Assembly: GCF_022760995.1 (NCBI RefSeq)
Contig: NZ_JAKWJO010000002.1
Coordinates: 434,001 to 498,000 of the forward strand
Source of the DNA: Dyella sedimenti
Lineage (GTDB): Bacteria > Pseudomonadota > Gammaproteobacteria > Xanthomonadales > Rhodanobacteraceae
Direction: 5' to 3'
Length of the DNA stretch: 64,000 nucleotides
Below the pieces are notes generated by a model. It searched no databases and had not been told where the DNA came from. It saw only the letters and a list, made by a program, of their open reading frames with translations. The position numbers were made by a program, and so were the translations under genes. Positions within the stretch are counted from its first letter, which is position 1; each line of letters begins with the position of its first letter. Below are positions 27,076 through 35,092 of the stretch, one piece after another.

Positions 27076-27105
27076 CATGGCGCAGTGGGAAGCGGCGCAG
27101 CTCGC

Positions 27106-27996
27106 TCAGGTGTCGGCGTTGGTCGCCCAGCCTTCGCGATTGCCGCGCGTGAATACGCGGTCGCCATCCAGCACGTCGCCGGCGGCATGCGCCGGTTGCT
27201 CGCGCAGGCGGGCGTAGATCGGCGCGAAGTCAGGACGGGTCGCCTCGAACAGCTGCTCGAAGCTGTCGATCACGAAGTAGGTCTGCTGGTAGGTATCGAT
27301 GCGGTAGCGCGTGCTCATCACGCGCTCCAGGCCGAAGCCGATGCGGTTGGGCGAGGGCGAATCCAGCGAATGGATCGACTCGCCCTTGGAGCTGACGATG
27401 CCCGCGCCATAGATGCGCAGGCCATCCCCGGTGTTTATCAGGCCGAATTCCACCGTGTACCAGTACAGGCGCGTGAGGTTCATCAGCGCCTCGGGGCCAA
27501 TCGCGAAGGCCTTCATGCCGCCCCGGCCGTAGGCCTGCATGTAGTCGGCGAACACCGGGTTGAGCAGCAGCGGCACGTGGCCGAACAGGTCGTGGAACAG
27601 GTCGGGCTCGCTCAGGTAGTCCAACTGCTCGGGCTTGCGGATCCACCAGCTGACCGGGAAGCGGCGATGGGCCAGGTGGTCGAAGAACACCTCGTCGGGC
27701 AGCAGGCCTTCCACGGCCACCAGTTCCCAGCCGGTGGCCTTGCCCAGCACCTGGTTGAGGTCGCTGAATTTCGGGATGCCGCCGTCGCCCAGGCCGAAGC
27801 GCGCCACGCCATCGAGGAACTCCTGGCAGGCCCGGCCGGGCAGCAGCTCGCGCTGGCGCCGGTAGAGGGTGTCCCATACCTCGTGGTCGGTATGGCTGTA
27901 GTCCGCCCAGGGCTGCTCCACCACGCCGGTGGCGTAGACCGGCACGTAACCCCGGTCGGTCTGCTGGTGTTCGACGCGGCGTGGATTGGCGTTCAT
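27106..27996 (-). CDS. phhA: Phenylalanine-4-hydroxylase
   Basis: A 296-residue monomeric bacterial aromatic amino-acid hydroxylase that makes tyrosine from phenylalanine with tetrahydropterin, oxygen and iron. The iron ligands are visible: H135 and H140 in FHDLFGHVPLL and E183 in WYTVEFGL. LPDEVFFDHLAHRRFPVSWWIR is typical of the family. The frame is open upstream to 28689, but only the ATG at 27996 gives the normal N-terminus. It is divergent from an Lrp/AsnC gene that probably controls it. No pterin dehydratase gene is beside it. Confidence 0.96.
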   Translation of the reverse strand: MNANPRRVEHQQTDRGYVPVYATGVVEQPWADYSHTDHEVWDTLYRRQRELLPGRACQEFLDGVARFGLGDGGIPKFSDLNQVLGKATGWELVAVEGLLPDEVFFDHLAHRRFPVSWWIRKPEQLDYLSEPDLFHDLFGHVPLLLNPVFADYMQAYGRGGMKAFAIGPEALMNLTRLYWYTVEFGLINTGDGLRIYGAGIVSSKGESIHSLDSPSPNRIGFGLERVMSTRYRIDTYQQTYFVIDSFEQLFEATRPDFAPIYARLREQPAHAAGDVLDGDRVFTRGNREGWATNADT

Positions 27997-28056
27997 AGGG
28001 GGCTCCTGGCGCTGGGCCGTCGGGGTTGTCCTACAAGACAGCATAGGCCGGTTGCC

Positions 28057-28113
28057 GCGCATGATGTTTGTTTGATTGCGCTTTCTGTGGCTGTTTGCGC
28101 AATAATCATGCGC
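28057..28113. promoter_or_regulatory. Nested inverted repeats between phhA and the Lrp gene
   Basis: The outer arms GCGCATGAT (28057-28065) and ATCATGCGC (28105-28113) are perfect over 9 bp. The inner arms ATTGCGC (28075-28081) and GCGCAAT (28097-28103) are perfect over 7 bp. They sit in the 147-bp gap between the divergent phhA and regulator starts and are the likely binding array for the Lrp-type protein. Confidence 0.65.
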
Positions 28114-28143
28114 ATACAAGCCATAAATTGGATATTTATTGCC

Positions 28144-28620
28144 GTGACCACCCTGGACCGCACCGACCTGCGCATGCTCGCCGTGCTGCAGCGAGATGGC
28201 CGCATCACCAATGCCGAGCTGGCGGAGAAGGTGAGCCTGTCGGCCTCCGCCTGCTTGCGCCGCCTGCAACGGCTGGAGGCGGATGGCGTGCTCACCGGCT
28301 ATACCGCCCAGGTGGATCCCCAGGCGGTGGGGCTGGGCCTGCAGGCCTTCGTCCGCGTGCAGCTGACCAAGCACGAGAGCGCGGCGGTGGAGCGTTTCGT
28401 CGAGCGGGTGAACGGCTGGGACGAGGTGGTGTCCTGCTACGCGCTGACCGGCGACATGGACTACCTGCTGCACGTCTACGTGGCCGACCTGCAGGACTTC
28501 TCGCGCTTCCTGCTGGATCGGTTGCTGAACGCGGCGGGGGTGGCCGACGTCAATTCCAGTTTCGTCTTGCGTACCGTCAAGCGATCGGCCGCTTTGCCCC
28601 TGGCCCAGTGGGAGCGCTAA
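28144..28620 (+). CDS. Lrp/AsnC-family regulator
   Basis: A 158-residue regulator from a GTG at 28144 (TTLDRTDLRMLAVLQRDGRI), the usual N-terminus of the family; an ATG at 28108 would add 12 odd residues and lies in the operator. Residues 1-60 are the HTH (ITNAELAEKVSLSASACLRRL) and 65-150 the RAM ligand domain (VSCYALTGDMDYLLHVYVADL). The divergent place next to phhA suggests that it activates phenylalanine hydroxylation in answer to aromatic amino acids. No SD precedes the GTG. Confidence 0.9.
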   Translation: MTTLDRTDLRMLAVLQRDGRITNAELAEKVSLSASACLRRLQRLEADGVLTGYTAQVDPQAVGLGLQAFVRVQLTKHESAAVERFVERVNGWDEVVSCYALTGDMDYLLHVYVADLQDFSRFLLDRLLNAAGVADVNSSFVLRTVKRSAALPLAQWER

Positions 28621-28675
28621 GAGCCTGTGGCAAGGGGACGCAGGAGGCTCGACTAACGCTAAACTAACCCGACCG

Positions 28676-29494
28676 ATGAACACCCACACCCTTTCCGCCC
28701 CGGCCCGACGCGACCTGATGCGCCCCTTGCGCTACCTCTGGCGCGTGCCATTGCTGCTGCTGCACGTGCTGCTGGGCATCGGGCTGTGCGCGCTGGTGCT
28801 GAGCTGGGGACGCGATGCGGTGATGCGCGAAGGCCGCGAGCCGTTCACCCATCGCACCATCCGCTGGTGGTCGACCGCGCTGCTGCGCATCTTCGGCCTG
28901 CGCTCGGTGCGGATCGGCAAGCCGCTGGCCGACCCGGTGATGTTCGTGGCCAACCACACGTCCTGGCTGGACATCGAGCTGCTGCACAGCCAGCGCGCGG
29001 CCTGCTTCGTGGCCAAGGCCGAGATCGCCAGCTGGCCGCTGGTGGGTTGGCTGGCCGCGGCCGGCGGCACCATCTTCCACCGGCGCGGCAGCAACCATTC
29101 GCTGGCGGCGGTGATGCAGGTGATGGTCGAGCGCCTGCGTGCCGGCCGCTCGGTGGCGGTGTTCCCGGAAGGCGGCACGGGACACAACGGCGTGCTGCGC
29201 GTGTTCCATGCGCGCATCTTCCAGGCCGCGCTGGATGCCGGGGTGCCGGTGCAGCCGGTGGCGCTGCGCTTCGCGCGCGACGGGCGGCGGGTGATCGACG
29301 CCGGTTTCCGCGAGCACGAGAACTTCATGCAGAACTTCCTGCGCCTGCTGGGCGAGGCGCCGCTGGACGCCGAGGTGCGCTTCCTTGAGCCGGTGCCGTC
29401 CACGCCCGACGCGCGACGCCGCATGGCGGAGTTCTCGCGCGAGCGCATCGCGCAGGCGCTGGAAGACCAGCCGGATCGCGATAGCCGCGCATGA
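28676..29494 (+). CDS. plsC: 1-acyl-sn-glycerol-3-phosphate acyltransferase
   Basis: A 272-residue membrane-bound acyltransferase of phospholipid synthesis, which adds the second acyl chain to lysophosphatidate. The catalytic block NHTSWLD lies at residues 93-99 and FPEGGTG at 163-169. A membrane segment (LLLLHVLLGIGLCALVLSW) lies near residues 26-44. Its stop overlaps the next start (ATGA at 29491-29494), so it is coupled to the YheT-type hydrolase. An ornithine-lipid or other lyso-lipid acyltransferase is the alternative. Confidence 0.88.
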   Translation: MNTHTLSAPARRDLMRPLRYLWRVPLLLLHVLLGIGLCALVLSWGRDAVMREGREPFTHRTIRWWSTALLRIFGLRSVRIGKPLADPVMFVANHTSWLDIELLHSQRAACFVAKAEIASWPLVGWLAAAGGTIFHRRGSNHSLAAVMQVMVERLRAGRSVAVFPEGGTGHNGVLRVFHARIFQAALDAGVPVQPVALRFARDGRRVIDAGFREHENFMQNFLRLLGEAPLDAEVRFLEPVPSTPDARRRMAEFSRERIAQALEDQPDRDSRA

Positions 29495-30495
29495 GCTTGC
29501 CCAAGGGAACGGATTTCCTGCCGCCATGGCCGCTGCGCAGCGGCCATGTCCAGACCATGCTGTCGTCCAGCGGCATACGTCGGCTGCTGTTGCCCAAGGC
29601 CGCCCACGCGGTGCTGGAAGGCGCAGAATCGGTGATGGTCGATGGCGGCGACGGCGTGCGCCTGACCGGCGCCTATACCGCCCAGAAGGCGCTGGGACGC
29701 TCGCGTGGCCTGGCCGTGCTGTTCCATGGCTGGGAAGGCAGCGTCGATTCCACCTATGTGCTGCAGACCGGCAGCCGTCTGCTGCGGGATGGCTGGGACA
29801 TCTTCCGCCTCAACTTCCGCGACCACGGCGACAGCCACCATCTCAACGAGGCGCTGTTCCACTCCTGCCGCATCGATGAGGTAGTCAACGCGCTGGCCGA
29901 CGTCGCGCGGCGCTATCCGAGCCGGCCGATGGCCCTGGCGGGCTTCTCGCTGGGCGGCAATTTCGCCCTGCGCGCCGCCCAGCGCGCGCCGGCGGCCGGC
30001 CTGCCGTTGAGCTATGCGCTGGCGGTGTGCCCCATCATCGATCCCAGAGAGGGCCTGTTCTCGCTGGAGCAGTCCGCGCCGTGGTTCTACCAGGCGTATT
30101 TCATGCACAAGTGGCGGCGCTCGCTGCAGGCCAAGCAGGCGGCCTTTCCGCACCTCCAGTATTTCGAGCTGTCCGAGCTCAAGCAGAACCTGCGCGGCCT
30201 CACCGCCTCGCTGGTGGCGCGGCATACCGACTTCGGCTCGCTGGAAGCCTATCTGGACGGCTATTCGGTGGCGGGCCGCGCGCTGGCCGACCTGCACGTG
30301 CCGGCCACGATCCTCACCGCGCGCGACGATCCGGTGATCCCGGTGGACGCGTTCGAGCGACTGGAGCTGCCGGCTAACGTGGAGCTGGATATTTCCACCT
30401 ACGGCGGGCATTGCGGCTTCATCCGCGGCTGGGACATGACCAGTTTCACCGACGACTACATCGCGGCGCGCTTCAACACCATCGCCTCCGCCTGA
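29491..30495 (+). CDS. YheT-family alpha/beta hydrolase
   Basis: A 334-residue hydrolase of the AB-hydrolase YheT/ABHD1-3 group. It begins with the family's PPWPLRSGHVQTML. The triad is Ser153 (GFSLGG), Asp279 or Asp280 (ARDDPVIP) and His307 (GGHCGF); LFHGWEGS and RLNFRDHGDS complete the core. Members act on lipid or short-chain esters. Coupling with the acyltransferase gene suggests a role in membrane lipid turnover (inference). Confidence 0.9.
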   Translation: MSLPKGTDFLPPWPLRSGHVQTMLSSSGIRRLLLPKAAHAVLEGAESVMVDGGDGVRLTGAYTAQKALGRSRGLAVLFHGWEGSVDSTYVLQTGSRLLRDGWDIFRLNFRDHGDSHHLNEALFHSCRIDEVVNALADVARRYPSRPMALAGFSLGGNFALRAAQRAPAAGLPLSYALAVCPIIDPREGLFSLEQSAPWFYQAYFMHKWRRSLQAKQAAFPHLQYFELSELKQNLRGLTASLVARHTDFGSLEAYLDGYSVAGRALADLHVPATILTARDDPVIPVDAFERLELPANVELDISTYGGHCGFIRGWDMTSFTDDYIAARFNTIASA

Positions 30496-30597
30496 GTGCG
30501 TCTCGTTGACAGCGGGCCGCACGGGGCCGACGATGCGGCAGCTGTCATACCGCCGTCGGATCATCCATCGTGCAACCTGGCCCGGGAGGGCGTGGCC

Positions 30598-31002
30598 ATG
30601 GGCAGAGAGGCCAGAGGTATCTTCGAGGTAAAGATCACGCCGCAGCCGGCGCAGGAGGGCGTGGGCGATCCCAGCGTCGGCCGCATGGCGATCGAAAAAC
30701 GCTTCCATGGCGAATTCGATGGCACGGGCCGCGGCCAGATGCTGGCGATGGGCACCGCGGTCGATGGCTCGGCCGGCTATGTGGCGATGGAGCGCGTGTC
30801 GGGCACGTTGCATGGACGCAGCGGCAGTTTCGCGCTGCAGCATACCGGCACCATGAAGCGCGGCACGCCACGGCTGTCGGTGACCATCGTGCCCGATTCG
30901 GGAACGGAGGGGTTGAGCGGCATCGAAGGCCGGCTCGACATCACCATCGCCGATGGCGTGCATCACTATGCGCTGGCCTACGAGCTGCCCGATACCGCCT
31001 GA
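30598..31002 (+). CDS. DUF3224-family protein
   Basis: A 134-residue cytoplasmic protein. The ATG at 30598 was taken because GGGAGGG lies just upstream; the frame also opens at 30496. The content fits the lipocalin-like DUF3224 barrel: FEVKITPQPAQEG, RMAIEKRFHGEFDGTGRGQML, GSAGYVAMERVSGTLHGRSGSF and SGIEGRLDITIADGVHHY. Function is unknown. It is a single gene between the hydrolase and PEBP genes. Confidence 0.82.
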   Translation: MGREARGIFEVKITPQPAQEGVGDPSVGRMAIEKRFHGEFDGTGRGQMLAMGTAVDGSAGYVAMERVSGTLHGRSGSFALQHTGTMKRGTPRLSVTIVPDSGTEGLSGIEGRLDITIADGVHHYALAYELPDTA

Positions 31003-31061
31003 TGTTGCGGCGATCGCGAACAGGCTCTTGTACCGATTCCTTCGTTTCCAGGAGATCCACC

Positions 31062-31688
31062 GTGCAACTGCGCAGCGACAATTTCAGCCATGGGGAACCG
31101 ATTCCGCCCCGCTACGCCTTCGCCAAGCGAGCCCAGCCAGTCGCCCTCTCGGACAACCTGAGTCCGCACCTGGCCTGGAGGGAGGCGCCGCTGGCGACGC
31201 GTTCCTTCGTGCTCACCTGCCTGGACTTCGACGTGCCGAGCAAGCCCGACGACGTCAACAAGGAAGGCCGCACCGTGCCGGCCGACCTGCCGCGCGTGGA
31301 GTTCGTGCACTGGCTGATGGCGAACATTCCGGTCGAATGCGGCGAGTTGGCCGAAGGCGCCTGCAGCGATGGCATCGTGCCGCACGGCAAGCGCGCGCCC
31401 TACGGGCCGCCCGGCAGCGTGCAGGGCCGCAACGACTACACCGGCTGGTTCGACGCCGATCCGGACATGCGCGGCGAATACCTCGGCTACGACGGCCCCT
31501 GTCCGCCATGGAACGATTCGCTGGTGCACCACTACCACTTCCGCCTGTACGCGCTGGACGTGGAACGCCTGAAGCTCGCCGACGGCTTCACCGTGAAGGA
31601 ACTGCGCGAGGCGATGGATGGCCACGTGCTGGCCGAGGCGGAACTGATGGGCACCTACGCGCTGAACCCGGCGCTGGAAGCTTCGTGA
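31062..31688 (+). CDS. YbhB/YbcL-family (PEBP, Raf-kinase-inhibitor-like) protein
   Basis: A 208-residue protein from a GTG at 31062 with GGAG upstream. PEBP marks are [70 protein letters not shown] and the C-terminal helix [10 protein letters not shown]. Bacterial members bind small anions or phospholipid heads and their role is unclear. There is no signal peptide. The ORF is open far upstream, but only this start fits the family. Confidence 0.88.
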   Translation: MQLRSDNFSHGEPIPPRYAFAKRAQPVALSDNLSPHLAWREAPLATRSFVLTCLDFDVPSKPDDVNKEGRTVPADLPRVEFVHWLMANIPVECGELAEGACSDGIVPHGKRAPYGPPGSVQGRNDYTGWFDADPDMRGEYLGYDGPCPPWNDSLVHHYHFRLYALDVERLKLADGFTVKELREAMDGHVLAEAELMGTYALNPALEAS

Positions 31689-31797
31689 ACGGCGTCCAAC
31701 GGTTTCGCCGGTCGCCCTCGCCTTCACGCTCGCAAGGCACGTGGTGTGGATGAATGTCGGCGGGGCGATGTGCTGCCCCGCCGAGAGGAAACGCACC

Positions 31798-31953
31798 ATG
31801 CTCCACTATGCCCTGGTCTTTCTGGTCATCGCGATCATCGCGGCGTTGCTGGGCTTTACCGGCATTGCCGGCACCGCCGCGTGGATCGCCAAGATTCTCT
31901 TCATCATCTTCCTGATTCTCGCCGTCATCGCCTTTTTCCGCCGGGCGAGTTGA
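31798..31953 (+). CDS. DUF1328 small membrane protein
   Basis: A 51-residue protein with two hydrophobic helices ([19 protein letters not shown] and [21 protein letters not shown]) and a basic end FRRAS, the DUF1328/YtjA pattern. GAGAGGAA precedes the ATG at 31798. These proteins are often stress-induced. It lies 64 bp before the YqjD-like gene and may belong to the same envelope cluster. Confidence 0.88.
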   Translation: MLHYALVFLVIAIIAALLGFTGIAGTAAWIAKILFIIFLILAVIAFFRRAS

Positions 31954-32017
31954 TGTCGATGCGCGCCGGCGCGGCGCGATTTGGTTACAGTGATTTCCCG
32001 CCTCATCGGAGAACGTC

Positions 32018-32383
32018 ATGAACAAGCAAGTCCAGGCGCATGAGGAAAACGGTGCCGCCGAGCGCATCGAGGAACGCGCCGAACGCATCAAGCAGGCCAC
32101 CTCCAGCGCCGTGGCGAGCACCAAGGAAGCGGTCGAGCGCGCGGCCGATCATGTCGAGGAAAGCCTGCACCATGCCACTGACAAGGCCGCCGACGCGGCG
32201 ACCCGTGCCAGTGCCAAGGCCGAGGAGGTCCGCCAGCGCGGCCGCGAGGCCTACGACGACGCGATCGACCGCGCCGACGAGTGGCTGGAACGGGCGCGCG
32301 ACTACGTGCGCGAGAAGCCGGTGCAATCGGTGGCCATCGCGCTTGGCGCCGGCTGGCTGCTGGGGCGCATACTCCGCCGCTGA
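32018..32383 (+). CDS. YqjD/ElaB-family ribosome- or membrane-associated protein
   Basis: A 121-residue, highly charged helical protein with a long coiled coil (residues about 5-95, Ala, Glu and Lys rich), the typical DYVREKPVQSVAIALGAGW segment and a C-terminal membrane helix ending LLGRILRR. E. coli YqjD and ElaB are tail-anchored proteins that bind ribosomes in stationary phase. The YqjE-like and YqjK-like genes follow in the same order as in enterobacteria. Confidence 0.88.
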   Translation: MNKQVQAHEENGAAERIEERAERIKQATSSAVASTKEAVERAADHVEESLHHATDKAADAATRASAKAEEVRQRGREAYDDAIDRADEWLERARDYVREKPVQSVAIALGAGWLLGRILRR

Positions 32384-32406
32384 CATCACCACGCTGAGGA
32401 CGGCGG

Positions 32407-32868
32407 ATGGACCAGACCGGACGCGACGACGCGCCCGCCTCGCCCGAGGAAACGGCTGCGGCGTCTCCCGGCCTGCTGGACGATATCGGCCGGCTCGGCC
32501 GCGCCTTCCGCCAGCTGTTCGGCGCGCAGCTGCACCTGCTGGCGGCCGAACTGGGGCTCGCGCGCAGCGCCGTGCACTGGCTGCTGGTGGCCGCATTGGC
32601 GGCCACCGTCGCCGCGGTGGGCCTGGGTCTGACCCTGCTGGGGCTGGCCGGCTGGCTGCTGGCGCAGTGGTTCGGTTCGTGGGCCTGGGCGCTGCTGGGG
32701 CTGGCGCTGCTGGAGCTCGGTTTCCTGGCCGGCGCCGTCGTGCTGTTCCGCCGCTGCATGCACTGGATGACCCTCCCCGCGACGCGGCGCGAATGGAGTG
32801 CGATGATGCGCGAGGCCCTGCATCGTCCCGAGCCGCGGGACGACGCCCCCCCGGAGGATGCGCCATGA
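32407..32868 (+). CDS. YqjE-family (phage-holin-like) membrane protein
   Basis: A 153-residue protein with a cytoplasmic N-terminus, an amphipathic helix (LLDDIGRLGRAFRQLFGAQLHLLAAEL) and two membrane helices (about 60-85 and 90-115). The C-terminus is charged and ends DDAPPEDAP. The YqjE family is named as holin-like only by similarity; no lysis genes are nearby. It overlaps the next gene by ATGA at 32865-32868. Confidence 0.85.
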   Translation: MDQTGRDDAPASPEETAAASPGLLDDIGRLGRAFRQLFGAQLHLLAAELGLARSAVHWLLVAALAATVAAVGLGLTLLGLAGWLLAQWFGSWAWALLGLALLELGFLAGAVVLFRRCMHWMTLPATRREWSAMMREALHRPEPRDDAPPEDAP

Positions 32869-33155
32869 GCCTGACCAAGCAGTTGCGTGCCGTGCGCTCG
32901 GCGCAGCACCGCGCCGGGCAGGCGCGCCATGAACTGGCCGAACCCGTGCATGCCTTGCTGTCGCGCGGGCAGCGATACCCGCTGACCACGGTCGGCATGG
33001 CGGCGGGTGCGGGCTTCGTGCTCGGGCAGCTGAACGTGCATCCGCTGCGCGTGCCGGGGCTCGGCGCCTTGCTGAGCGGCACCGCCGCGGAACTGGTGGG
33101 CCAGGCGGCACGCCTGCTGGCCGAGTTCGCGCAGGGCAGCTTCGACGTCTCATGA
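32865..33155 (+). CDS. YqjK-like small protein
   Basis: A 96-residue basic protein (MSLTKQLRAVRSAQHRAGQA) with one hydrophobic stretch (TTVGMAAGAGFVLGQL, residues 41-56). It sits exactly where yqjK follows yqjE in other bacteria and is coupled on both sides: ATGA with YqjE and again with the AI-2E gene at 33152-33155. Sequence similarity to YqjK is weak; the call rests mainly on order. Confidence 0.6.
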   Translation: MSLTKQLRAVRSAQHRAGQARHELAEPVHALLSRGQRYPLTTVGMAAGAGFVLGQLNVHPLRVPGLGALLSGTAAELVGQAARLLAEFAQGSFDVS

Positions 33156-34312
33156 ACGAGCCGACCGCCATCCCGTCGCCCGTCGCCGGAAGGGACGCGG
33201 CGCAGGCCGGAGTACCCGTCGAGGCGGTGCAGCCGCTGCCTGAGGCGCGGGGCGTGGTGCGCGCGCAGCGCACGCAGAGCGCACGGCGCCACCTGCGCGG
33301 CATCCGCATCGTGCTCAACGTATTCCTCGCGCTGGCACTGCTGTACACGGTGACGATCACCCGGCAGCTGCTGATACCGCTGGTGCTGGCCTCGTTCATC
33401 GGCCTGGCGCTCAATCCCATCGTGGCGCGCTGCGCGCACCTGGGCATCCCGCGCTGGCTGGGCGCCAGCGTGCTGATGATCGGGCTGGCCGCCGCCATCG
33501 GCACGGGCGTGGGCATGCTGACCCAGCCGGCGCTGGGCTGGGTCCATGGAGCACCCACCGCGATCCGCAGCTTCGTGCCCAAGCTGCGCTCCATCATGCA
33601 GCCGCTGGAGGCGGCCAACCGCGCCACGCAAAGCCTTACCGGGCAGGTGCGCGCGCAGCAGGCGGCGCAGCCGTTGTCCATCACCGCCTGGGATGTGGTG
33701 GCCTCCGCGCCGAAGGTGCTGGCGGGCGTGCTCACGGTGATGCTGCTGGTGTTCTTTTTCCTGATCTACGGCGACCTGATGCTGCGGCGGCTGGTGGAGG
33801 CGTCGCCCAGCTTCGGCTACAAGCGCCATGCGATCTCCATCGTGCGCGGCATCCAGTACGAGGTGTCGCGCTACATCCTCACCGCCACGCTGATCAACCT
33901 CGCCCTGGGCGCGGTCACCGCCGGCATGCTGTGGCTGTACCGCATGCCGGACCCGCTGCTGTGGGGCGCTGTGGCAATGCTGGCCAACTTCATTCCCTAT
34001 GTAGGCGCCATCGGCACCACCGCCGTGCTTGCCGTGGTGGGCCTGCTCAATTTCAACGACGCTGGTTCCGCCATGCTGCCGGCGCTGACCTTCGCCGGCA
34101 TCACCGCCTTCGAGGGCAACGTGGTGACGCCGCTGATCCAGGGCCACCGCATGCGGCTGAGCCCGATCGCGATCCTGCTGTGGCTGCTGGTGTGGGGCTG
34201 GCTGTGGGGCATTCCCGGTGCCCTGCTGGCGGTGCCGATGCTGACCAGCGCCAAGCTGGTGGCCGAACGCGTGCGCGGCTGGCGCTGGTTCGCGCTGATG
34301 GTGCAGCGCTGA
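33152..34312 (+). CDS. AI-2E-family transporter
   Basis: A 386-residue inner-membrane protein of the AI-2 exporter/PerM/YdiK family. It has TM pairs at the N-terminus (VLNVFLALALLYTVTITRQLLIPLVLASFIGLAL), a soluble loop (about 130-190), and the conserved C-terminal block GNVVTPLIQGHRMRLSPIAILLWLLVWGWLWGIPGALLAVP. Members export autoinducer-2 or act as Na+/H+ antiporters. The first 55 residues are an unusual basic, Arg/Gln-rich extension. It ends the YqjD-E-K-like operon. Confidence 0.88.
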   Translation: MNEPTAIPSPVAGRDAAQAGVPVEAVQPLPEARGVVRAQRTQSARRHLRGIRIVLNVFLALALLYTVTITRQLLIPLVLASFIGLALNPIVARCAHLGIPRWLGASVLMIGLAAAIGTGVGMLTQPALGWVHGAPTAIRSFVPKLRSIMQPLEAANRATQSLTGQVRAQQAAQPLSITAWDVVASAPKVLAGVLTVMLLVFFFLIYGDLMLRRLVEASPSFGYKRHAISIVRGIQYEVSRYILTATLINLALGAVTAGMLWLYRMPDPLLWGAVAMLANFIPYVGAIGTTAVLAVVGLLNFNDAGSAMLPALTFAGITAFEGNVVTPLIQGHRMRLSPIAILLWLLVWGWLWGIPGALLAVPMLTSAKLVAERVRGWRWFALMVQR

Positions 34313-34330
34313 TCCACCCGCCGCCCGCGC

Positions 34331-35092
34331 CTACCAGTCGATGCGCTGGCGGTCGCGGAAGAAGCCGCCGGTGACGGCGGGACGCGAGGGCAGGGTGGCG
34401 GCCCAGACGATGCCGGCGGCGCCTTCGGCCACGGGGCGTCCGCCGTGGCCGCCCATGTCGGTGGCGACCCAGCCGGGGCAGACCGCGTTGACCAGGATGC
34501 CGCTGCCCGCCAGCTCGGTGGCGAGCAGGCGCGTGTGGCTGTTGAGCGCGGCCTTGGACACGCGGTAGGCCGGGCAGTCGATGCCCTCGCTGCCGATGGC
34601 GCCGCAGCCGCTGGAGACATTGACGATACGGCCGTAATCGTGGCGCCGCATCAGCGGCAGCATGGCCTCGGTGAGCTGCCAGGCACCGAGCAGGTTGGTT
34701 TCCAGCGCCTGGCGCACCAGGTCCAGGTCCGCCGTGGAGGCCTGGTGGCCGGTATCGAAGAAGGCGCCGGCATTGTTGACCAGGATGTCCAGGCGGCCGT
34801 ATTCACCTTCGATGCGGGCGGCAAGCTCGCGGGCGTCCTGCGTCGAGGTGACGTCCAGTTTCGCGACCATCACCGTGCCGCCCTCGCGGCGCAGCTGGCG
34901 CGCCGCCTTGTCGCCCAGCGACGGCTGGCGCGCACCCAGCAGCACGGTGATGCCCTCGGCGGCCAACTGCCGCGCCACCTCGAAGCCGAGGCCGCGATTG
35001 GCGCCGCTGACCAGCGCCACGCGCTGCGACGGTTCCGGGTCGGGCGCCGCGTGGCGGCGGGCGGGCCTCTCCGGAAACGCCACCGCGTTCAT
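34331..35092 (-). CDS. SDR-family oxidoreductase (carbonyl-reductase-like)
   Basis: A 253-residue short-chain dehydrogenase. The NADP motif GANRGLGFEVARQLA, LDVTSTQDARELA, NNAGAFFDTG and the catalytic residues VNVSSG and YRVSKAALN are intact. The pattern is that of the classical SDRs close to plant and animal carbonyl reductases. Its ATG overlaps the stop of the efflux outer-membrane factor (ATGA at 35089-35092), so it is the last gene of the multidrug efflux operon. A detoxifying reductase beside an RND pump recalls MexS next to MexEF-OprN. Confidence 0.9.
   Translation of the reverse strand: MNAVAFPERPARRHAAPDPEPSQRVALVSGANRGLGFEVARQLAAEGITVLLGARQPSLGDKAARQLRREGGTVMVAKLDVTSTQDARELAARIEGEYGRLDILVNNAGAFFDTGHQASTADLDLVRQALETNLLGAWQLTEAMLPLMRRHDYGRIVNVSSGCGAIGSEGIDCPAYRVSKAALNSHTRLLATELAGSGILVNAVCPGWVATDMGGHGGRPVAEGAAGIVWAATLPSRPAVTGGFFRDRQRIDW

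Noticed and set aside
27106..28689. phhA extended to 527 codons
   Set aside because: The added part is antisense to the Lrp gene; the family N-terminus begins at 27996.
32407..32868. Phage holin and a lysis cassette
   Set aside because: The neighbours are YqjD-like, YqjK-like and AI-2E genes, and no endolysin is present.
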